DNA of 64,000 nt from Gudongella sp046224405 (lineage in GTDB: Bacteria; Bacillota; Clostridia; Tissierellales; Tissierellaceae). Position numbers and translations under genes: made by a program. How positions within the stretch are numbered: the first letter of the stretch is position 1; every line of letters starts with the position of its first letter. Of the stretch, positions 58,524 to 64,000 are shown piece by piece. The stretch covers positions 1 to 64,000 of the forward strand of contig NZ_JBJXRK010000008.1 in assembly GCF_046224405.1 (NCBI RefSeq). Direction: 5' to 3'. The notes beneath the pieces were generated by a model, which was not told the DNA's origin, ran no database searches, and worked only from the letters and a program-made list of their open reading frames with translations.

Positions 58524-59732
58524 CTACTGTTCGATTGCAATCAATGAAAAAGGTTTATCCTCAAGTTCCGCCAGCCCTTGGAGCAGCTGGTAGAGCTTGA
58601 CATCTCCTGTCATAAAAGCAAACTCTCCATCCTCCTCAAGAAGGACCTCCTGGGCGTACTCACTGAAGTTATCAAAGGAACTGTCATATCCTGAAATTCT
58701 AAGGTAGTACCTTCCGGTTATATCTTCGTTTCTGTTTTCAAGCTTTCTTCCCCTGAGAGGACTCATCTTTTTCTGTGTTCCCAAAATGCAGTCAATCACA
58801 TCAGTCAGAATTGCATTTGCTGTTGGATACATTCCAGCTCCCGGGCCTTGAAAGCCAAGTGTTCCAGAGTAGCTACCATCCATTGAAATGCTGTTGTCCG
58901 CTCCGTTTACTCCTGCAAAATAGCTTCCCACAGGAAGAGCCTTTGGCTGTACTAAAGCCTGGTAGCCATCCTCCACCTCCCTGGCCTCAGCAATCAACTT
59001 TACCTTCATACCCTTCCCCTTGAGAAGCTCAATGTCAAGATCGGATATCTTGTCAATGCCATCACAGATTATATCGTCCTCAGTTATGGATGATCCAAGG
59101 GCAAGGGTGGACATTATCCTAAGCTTTCTCATTGTATCAATTCCCTCAACATCCGAGGATGGGTCAGCCTCTGCATAACCAAGCTTCTGGGCCTCCTTCA
59201 GGACATCATCATAGGCAAGTCCCTCATCGGTCATCCTTGTAAGGATATAGTTGCAGGTCCCGTTGAGGATACCCTGGATTCTTGTAATCCTGTTTAACCT
59301 TATCTGGTCCTTAAGGGGCTTGAGTACAGGGATTCCACCTGCTACACTTGCCTCATAAAGGAAGGATACCCCGTTTTCCTCCGCAAGGTGTGAAAGCTCC
59401 TCGAAATACGCCGAAACAACCGCCTTGTTTGCTGTTACAACGTGCTTTCCCCTGTCAAATGCCCTGCTTATGATCCTGTAGCTAAGCTCCACATCTCCTG
59501 TAACCTCAACAATTATATCAATATTCTCATCTGAAACAATGTCCTCCGGATTCAGTGTAAGCTTGCTCAAGGGTACCTCTGTACCACGCTCCTTGTACAG
59601 GTCCCTTACAAGTATGCTCTTGATTTCAATTTCCGTTCCAAGAAGTGCCTTCAGGTCCTCTCCCTTTTCCTGGAGGATCCTGTAGACTCCCTGTCCCACT
59701 GTTCCAAACCCAAGTAGTCCTATATTAATCAT
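58524..59732 (-). CDS. hom: Homoserine dehydrogenase
   Basis: 402 residues. Rossmann start NIGLLGFGTVGQGVYRIL and catalytic region VTANKAVVSAYFEEL; GTCNYILTRMTDEGLAYDDVLKEAQKLGYAEADPSSDVEG is the family signature. A C-terminal ACT-like domain (about 335-402) may sense threonine. Overlaps asd by 4 bp. Confidence 0.95.
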   Translation of the reverse strand: MINIGLLGFGTVGQGVYRILQEKGEDLKALLGTEIEIKSILVRDLYKERGTEVPLSKLTLNPEDIVSDENIDIIVEVTGDVELSYRIISRAFDRGKHVVTANKAVVSAYFEELSHLAEENGVSFLYEASVAGGIPVLKPLKDQIRLNRITRIQGILNGTCNYILTRMTDEGLAYDDVLKEAQKLGYAEADPSSDVEGIDTMRKLRIMSTLALGSSITEDDIICDGIDKISDLDIELLKGKGMKVKLIAEAREVEDGYQALVQPKALPVGSYFAGVNGADNSISMDGSYSGTLGFQGPGAGMYPTANAILTDVIDCILGTQKKMSPLRGRKLENRNEDITGRYYLRISGYDSSFDNFSEYAQEVLLEEDGEFAFMTGDVKLYQLLQGLAELEDKPFSLIAIEQ

Positions 59733-60721
59733 TTCATCTCCTCCCAGTTCTCAACAAGCAGCTTGCCAATCTGAACTGCGTTTGTAGCTGCTCCCTTCCT
59801 GATATTGTCCGCTACAATCCAAAGGTTTATGGTGTCATCCTGGCTGAAGTCCCTTCTTATCCTACCCACATATACCTCATTTTTCCCCTCTGCATCCTGG
59901 GGTATGGGGTATTCGCCATTTTGTGGATTGTCCTTTAGGATAATCCCAGGGTACTCTCCAAGCATCCTCTTCACAACATCCAGGTCGAATTTTCTGGAAA
60001 GCTGCACATTTGCTGAAACGCTGTGGGCAAACCTTACTGGAACCCTTACAGCTGTTGCAGTTACCTTCATTCCCTCATCGTGAAGAATCTTTCTGGTTTC
60101 ATCTATCATCTTCATCTCTTCCTTGGTGTAGCCATTGTCCAGGAATACATCTATGTGAGGAAGCACATTCCCTTTGATTGGGTATGGATAGAATTCATTC
60201 AGACCTTCGTCCAGATCCCTAAGACCTTTGGTTCCCGAGCCTGATACACTCTGGTAGGTTGAATATACAACCCTTTCAATTCCGTATGCATCCTGAAGGG
60301 CCTTTAGTGGAAGCATACACTGGATTGTGGAGCAGTTGGGGTTGGCGATTATTCCCTTGGACTTCTTGATATCCTCAGGATTAACCTCCGGAACCACCAG
60401 GGGAACCTCAGGATTCATCCTGAATACAGAGCTATTGTCCACAACCTGAATTCCCTTTTCTGCAGCAACTGGAGCATACCTCTCGCTTACTGAACCTCCC
60501 GCTGAAAAGAATGCAATATCTATGTCTTCATCAAAGGCCTCGTCTGAAACCTTGATTACCTTGTACTCCCTGTCCTTGAACTGGATAAGTTCACCCTCTG
60601 ACCTTTCAGATGCCATGGGGTAGAGATTTCCGATGGGAAAATCCTCCTCCTGAAGAACCTGAAGTATGGTTCTTCCAACCAGCCCTGTAGCTCCCACCAC
60701 TGCAACATTGAATTTTTTCAT
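59729..60721 (-). CDS. asd: Aspartate-semialdehyde dehydrogenase
   Basis: 330 residues. VAVVGATGLVGRTILQVL binds NADP, and the active-site Cys lies in IIANPNCSTIQCML. Converts aspartyl phosphate to the semialdehyde. Starts directly after the lysC stop (GGGAGGTAAGCTAG upstream). Confidence 0.95.
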   Translation of the reverse strand: MKKFNVAVVGATGLVGRTILQVLQEEDFPIGNLYPMASERSEGELIQFKDREYKVIKVSDEAFDEDIDIAFFSAGGSVSERYAPVAAEKGIQVVDNSSVFRMNPEVPLVVPEVNPEDIKKSKGIIANPNCSTIQCMLPLKALQDAYGIERVVYSTYQSVSGSGTKGLRDLDEGLNEFYPYPIKGNVLPHIDVFLDNGYTKEEMKMIDETRKILHDEGMKVTATAVRVPVRFAHSVSANVQLSRKFDLDVVKRMLGEYPGIILKDNPQNGEYPIPQDAEGKNEVYVGRIRRDFSQDDTINLWIVADNIRKGAATNAVQIGKLLVENWEEMK

Positions 60722-62053
60722 CTAGCTTACCTCCCTTTCATTGAATGCGTTGTATATTGCCCTGACAGACTTTTCAAAATCATCGTTTTCAATTCCAATA
60801 AGGATGTTCAATTCACTTGAGCCCTGCGAGATCATCCTGATATTTATATCGTCCTTGTAAAGGGCTGTGAATACCCTTGATGAAACTCCCTTCGTGTTGA
60901 TCATTCCCCTTCCCACAACAGCCAGCAGAGCCATCTTTGAATAGGCTGCAACATTATCCGGATTGCAGTATATCCTTATTTCCTCCATAAGCTTGGAAAG
61001 CTTTCCATTCAGCTCCTTGTCTGAGACGATCACAGATATTGAATCTATGCTTGAAGGCATGTGCTCGATTGTCACATCATTTGCTTCAAACACCGATACA
61101 AGCTTTCTCAAGAATCCCTTCTCCCCAGTCATACGGGTCTTTTCCACGGAGATTACAGTGAAGTCCTTCTTGCCTGCAAGCCCTGTTATAATTCCAGGAC
61201 TAGGCTCTGACCAGTCGTCATTTACAATAAAGGTCCCCTGATCCTCCGGTATGTTTGTATTCCTTATCTGTATTGGGATTCCTTTGCTCTTTATTGGGAA
61301 TATTGCCTCCTCATGAAGTACCGGAGCTCCCATATAGGACAGCTCCCTCAGTTCCTTGTAGGTAACTTCCCTGATTGGTAACGGGTCCTTTACAATTTTG
61401 GGGTCAGCCTTTAAGAAGCCTGAAACATCAGTCCAGTTTTCGTATAGCTTTGCCCCGACTCCATCTGCAAGGATTGACCCGGTAACATCTGATCCTCCCC
61501 TTGAGAAGGTTACAATGTTACCATCACCATCCGCTCCGTAGAAGCCAGGCACCACCGCCCTTTGAACCTCTGATAGCCTTTCCTTCACAAGCCTGCCTGT
61601 CTCTGCCTCATCAAGTGCTCCCCTTCTGTCAAACCTTATGACCTGGGCTGCATCTACGAAATCCGATTCAAGATAGTCCGCAAGAATCCGACCGTTGATG
61701 TATTCTCCTCTGCTTGCACAGTAGTCCCGTGAGGCTCCCTTGGATATGTCCTCTCTTACCTTATCTAGTATTTCACCTATTGGTGTTTCAAGATCCAGGT
61801 CTTTGCAGATACCTTCATAGCGGTCCCTGATTAGCTGAAACACTTCGTCAAAGTGCAAATCATGGGAGGAAAGCTGATGGCACATGTACAATAGGTCCGT
61901 TACCTTATGGTCCTTTCCATGTCTTTTCCCTGGTGCTGATGGCACAATGATTCTCCTGTCCGGATTCTCCGTGACTATTGCCTTCACCTTTCTGAACTGC
62001 TGGCTGTCCGCCAGTGAGCTTCCTCCGAATTTTGCAACAACAATACCTTCCAT
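60722..62053 (-). CDS. lysC: Aspartate kinase
   Basis: 443 residues. Kinase motif VAKFGGSSLAD at the N-terminus and FSRGGSDVTGSILA; two ACT domains in the C-terminal part (about 300-443) for feedback control. First enzyme of the aspartate pathway and first gene of the operon, after a T-box leader. AAAGGAGGCGAGGC precedes the ATG. Confidence 0.95.
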   Translation of the reverse strand: MEGIVVAKFGGSSLADSQQFRKVKAIVTENPDRRIIVPSAPGKRHGKDHKVTDLLYMCHQLSSHDLHFDEVFQLIRDRYEGICKDLDLETPIGEILDKVREDISKGASRDYCASRGEYINGRILADYLESDFVDAAQVIRFDRRGALDEAETGRLVKERLSEVQRAVVPGFYGADGDGNIVTFSRGGSDVTGSILADGVGAKLYENWTDVSGFLKADPKIVKDPLPIREVTYKELRELSYMGAPVLHEEAIFPIKSKGIPIQIRNTNIPEDQGTFIVNDDWSEPSPGIITGLAGKKDFTVISVEKTRMTGEKGFLRKLVSVFEANDVTIEHMPSSIDSISVIVSDKELNGKLSKLMEEIRIYCNPDNVAAYSKMALLAVVGRGMINTKGVSSRVFTALYKDDINIRMISQGSSELNILIGIENDDFEKSVRAIYNAFNEREVS

Positions 62054-62170
62054 CTGCCTCGCCTCCTTTATATATTTCTTAAATTAACTGCCAAATAGCA
62101 GTATCTTTAATTTCCCTAAGTCTACTCACTTCGTTCGATCACTGGGCTCTCCATTTTCCCCAGTCCCATC

Positions 62171-62401
62171 CTCAAAAAAATGAAACACCCGCCCAAAAAA
62201 GGACGAGTGTTATATTCTCGCTTCCACCTAAATTCAAAAACTCTAATAACAGTCCGTAACGTGGCCCGACGCAATTCCCTACTGGTTTTCAGGATTGTAC
62301 TCCGAGGTGGTTTTCTGACCTGGGTATCGCGAGAAGTCTTTCAGCCGGTGAACCTCTCTCTCTTTTGACCCTTCAGTTCATACTCTTCCTCATCAACGCT
62401 T
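62171..62401 (-). promoter_or_regulatory. T-box leader of the threonine operon, probable Thr (ACA) specifier
   Basis: On the minus strand: stem I with GATGAGGAAGAGTATG, AGAGAGAGG and the specifier region GGAGT-ACA-A-TCCTG, where TCCT pairs with AGGA of the 5' side. So the specifier reads ACA (Thr). Further on come a T-box-like core AGGTGGAAGCG (near 62217-62232) and a terminator AACACTCGTCC/GGGCGGGTGTT followed by TTTTTTT (62173-62211). Uncharged tRNA-Thr should stabilise the antiterminator and turn on lysC-asd-hom-thrC-thrB. The specifier is inferred from base pairing by eye. Confidence 0.82.
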
Positions 62402-62407
62402 TTAATC

Positions 62408-62436
62408 ATTCTAATACCAAGAATGAAATCTGTCAA
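62408..62436 (-). promoter_or_regulatory. Promoter of the threonine operon
   Basis: On the minus strand TTGACA at 62431-62436 is a perfect -35, with a 17-bp spacer and TAGAAT at 62408-62413. The start should lie near 62401, at the beginning of the T-box leader. Confidence 0.85.
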
Positions 62437-62481
62437 GAGAGGATTTTAAATTTTCTGTAAAAACTTTGTTTTGGTACAGCT

Positions 62482-62985
62482 CTACTTTACGGCATCCACG
62501 AAGGTCTTCACAAACACTGGAAGGTCATTTGGGTTCCTTGAGGTTATAAGGTTACCACTTACTACAACCTCCTTGTCAACCCAGTTTGCCCCTGCATTCA
62601 CAAGGTCATCCCTTATTGAGAAGAACGAAGTCATGTCCTTTCCCTTAAGGTCACAGCAGGAAGCCATCATCCAAGGTCCGTGACAGATTGCTGCTATTGG
62701 CTTGTTTTGGCTGCAAAACTCCTTTACAAGGTCCTTTGTGGATTCTGTCCTTCTCATATTGTCTGGTGAAAATCCTCCAGGAATGAGGATCCCCGCATAA
62801 TCAGCAGCCTTGACATCAGCTGATCCGTGTGTGCTTTTCATGCTCAAGCCTGATTTGCCCGTATATACAGTATCCTTCTTAGAACCAACAAGATGGACCT
62901 CAAAGTCCTCCATAAGTCTGAAGTAAGGATATATCAGCTCCTTCTCATCAAACAGGTTCTCTATCAATATTGCTACCTTTTTCAT
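62482..62985 (-). CDS. PfpI/DJ-1 family protein
   Basis: 167 residues. VAILIENLFDEKELIYPYFRLMEDFEVHLVG, the Glu region GILIPGGFSPDNMR and the nucleophile elbow AAICHGPWMMAS. This is the PfpI/YhbO branch, reported as protease or glyoxal-related deglycase. Start ATG after AGGAGGG. Single gene between the T-box promoter and the CPBP gene. Confidence 0.88.
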   Translation of the reverse strand: MKKVAILIENLFDEKELIYPYFRLMEDFEVHLVGSKKDTVYTGKSGLSMKSTHGSADVKAADYAGILIPGGFSPDNMRRTESTKDLVKEFCSQNKPIAAICHGPWMMASCCDLKGKDMTSFFSIRDDLVNAGANWVDKEVVVSGNLITSRNPNDLPVFVKTFVDAVK

Positions 62986-63046
62986 AAAATAATCCCTCCT
63001 AGTTTATTCTCTATTTTATTGTTTACCCGAAGGAGGGTTTTTTACT

Positions 63047-63712
63047 CTAAGGGATAAGGTTAAACATAATCAATCCCACAGTATTGATGGCAAGATTAGC
63101 CATTAGATGCACCACCCATGAGTTGATGATATTTCCGCTTCGTTCGTTGAGATAGTTGAAGATCAATCCACCTGTAAAGAGTCCCGCCATTGCCAACACA
63201 AATATGACTGGACTGAACCAACTTCCTATTATTGCAACATGATAGGCAGCAAATAAAAGAGCGCTTATGGAATATGCCCTCCACCTTCCCGTCCGTTGGA
63301 GCAGTCCAAGGAACAGGTAACCTCTGAAGAAGAACTCCTCCAGAAGAGAATTCAAGAAGGAAATATACAGGGCGACCAATATGAAATTGTCCCGATTGAC
63401 TCCAAGGTCCTCCTCCAGGGCAACCCTTATTGCCTGAAGGTCGATGTAGGGTATGAGGATCAGATAGACCACCATTATTCCTCCATAGACTGCAAGACCA
63501 AGGGCTATGGACCTTGCCACGGCCTTCTTGCCTGTAGGAGTGAAGAGGTTTCCAAAGCTCTGGGATCTGCCATAGCCCGCACCGACAATTGGCAATACAA
63601 GAAACAGAAAGACCTTGATTAAGGATTTAGCTCCGTAGCCCGGATTTATGAAGCCATCCACTAGGGACATGAGGACCACCGAAAACAGGGAAAGTACAAC
63701 TATTTTTTTCAT
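63047..63712 (-). CDS. CPBP-family intramembrane metalloprotease
   Basis: 221 residues with about six to seven membrane segments. The CPBP motif EExxxR is present in LNSLLEEFFFRGYLFL, and the second motif has His in FAAYHVAII. Cleaves membrane proteins or prenylated ends in known relatives. The start overlaps the stop of the upstream DUF6440-like gene (TAATG). Confidence 0.88.
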   Translation of the reverse strand: MKKIVVLSLFSVVLMSLVDGFINPGYGAKSLIKVFLFLVLPIVGAGYGRSQSFGNLFTPTGKKAVARSIALGLAVYGGIMVVYLILIPYIDLQAIRVALEEDLGVNRDNFILVALYISFLNSLLEEFFFRGYLFLGLLQRTGRWRAYSISALLFAAYHVAIIGSWFSPVIFVLAMAGLFTGGLIFNYLNERSGNIINSWVVHLMANLAINTVGLIMFNLIP

Positions 63713-63897
63713 TACAGCGGATACCTTCCCACAGGTGTAATAACTGGTTTTCCGTCCTTATCAAGGAGTACCGTAAGACCTCCTGCATAGCCCTCGCCTA
63801 CAAACAGGTAATTCACTCCAGTCTCCCTGTCAACAATAACCTTGGTACTTGAAAGGGTTCCCTCCTTGTGAACAACCTGAAATCTCTTTTCAGCCAT
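63712..63897 (-). CDS. DUF6440-like small protein
   Basis: 61 residues: MAEKRFQVVHKEGTLSSTKVIVDRETGVNYLFVGEGYAGGLTVLLD, then GKPVITPVG. It resembles the small DUF6440 family. ATG 63897 follows AAGGAGGTG by 7 nt; the longer frame to 63939 is not needed. Coupled to the CPBP protease gene. Function unknown. Confidence 0.78.
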   Translation of the reverse strand: MAEKRFQVVHKEGTLSSTKVIVDRETGVNYLFVGEGYAGGLTVLLDKDGKPVITPVGRYPL

Positions 63898-63938
63898 TCC
63901 CAACACCTCCTTGCTGTGATTGTAGCATTTTTTTTGCA

Positions 63939-64000
63939 CTAAATCCAGATTCTTACCTTCTCCCCGTCAGATGATTCCACATCAACAAGGAGCAGGTCTC
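63939..64000 (-). CDS. 3' end of a gene continuing past the window
   Basis: Partial reading frame ending ...DLLLVDVESSDGEKVRIWI with stop TAG at 63939-63941. Its 5' part lies beyond the window. The end resembles the C-terminus of small membrane-associated SHOCT/YvlB-like proteins, but the fragment is too short to be sure. Confidence 0.55.
   Translation of the reverse strand, partial: DLLLVDVESSDGEKVRIWI

Noticed and set aside
1..64000. CRISPR arrays, prophage genes and transposases.
   Set aside because: No regular spaced repeats, integrase, capsid or DDE transposase features were seen in the window.

Overview
This 64 kb window looks like chromosomal DNA of an anaerobic, low-to-mid GC Firmicute of the Clostridia/Tissierellia type. 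That placement is an inference. It rests on a Na+-type V-ATPase operon in the NtpFIKECGABD order, T-box control of amino-acid synthesis, a Fur/PerR-family regulator, system II (ResB/CcsA) cytochrome maturation, strong AGGAGG ribosome binding sites and several UGA-encoded selenoproteins. Most genes are on the minus strand. No phage, insertion sequence, plasmid or CRISPR array was seen.

Layout. 0.1-5.5 kb: AmmeMemoRadiSam pair, ribosomal protein L25, a small HesB-like selenoprotein and two membrane proteins. 5.6-6.2 kb: tRNA-Val(GAC) and a gene-free repeat stretch. 6.2-16.7 kb: a catabolic cluster with an ectoine-hydrolase-like M24 enzyme, an Asp/Glu racemase-family protein, a TRAP transporter (DctMQP), an M20 amidohydrolase, an IclR regulator, a Glu/Leu/Phe/Val dehydrogenase, a TIM-barrel-like protein and PanB. 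A second M20 enzyme and a VOC protein follow. 19.6-28.1 kb: a complete nine-gene V-ATPase operon whose K subunit keeps all five Na+-ligand positions known from Enterococcus hirae NtpK. 28.2-37.3 kb: a redox region with MOSC protein, CcsA, ResB, an 11-heme cytochrome c interrupted by an in-frame TGA (probable selenocysteine), a tandem-rhodanese lipoprotein, an FMN glutamate-synthase-like protein, a glutaredoxin-like selenoprotein (UxxC), a cytochrome b5-like lipoprotein and a small His-rich membrane protein. 37.3-49.1 kb: M19 dipeptidase, transporters, WrbA-like flavoprotein, Fur/PerR regulator beside a selenocysteine peroxiredoxin, AzlCD, SagB-like oxidoreductase and unknown membrane proteins. 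49.1-54.8 kb: ECF sigma/anti-sigma pair, tRNA-binding protein, DHFR, RtcB, GerMN lipoprotein and VOC protein. 54.8-56.2 kb: a cation/proton antiporter under a fluoride riboswitch. 56.2-62.4 kb: the lysC-asd-hom-thrC-thrB threonine operon behind a T-box leader. 62.5-64 kb: PfpI-like protein, CPBP protease, DUF6440-like protein and the 3' end of another gene.

The most interesting content is the selenocysteine theme. Four reading frames carry a single in-frame TGA in a redox-type context, and each TGA is followed by a hairpin with a G in its apical loop about 19-24 nt downstream, as expected for a bacterial SECIS. One of the four is the 11-heme cytochrome, which sits beside a tandem-rhodanese lipoprotein and its own ResB/CcsA genes. 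This looks like an uncharacterised envelope electron-transfer system, possibly acting on sulfur or selenium species. No database search was possible, so all names rest on recognised motifs and family patterns.
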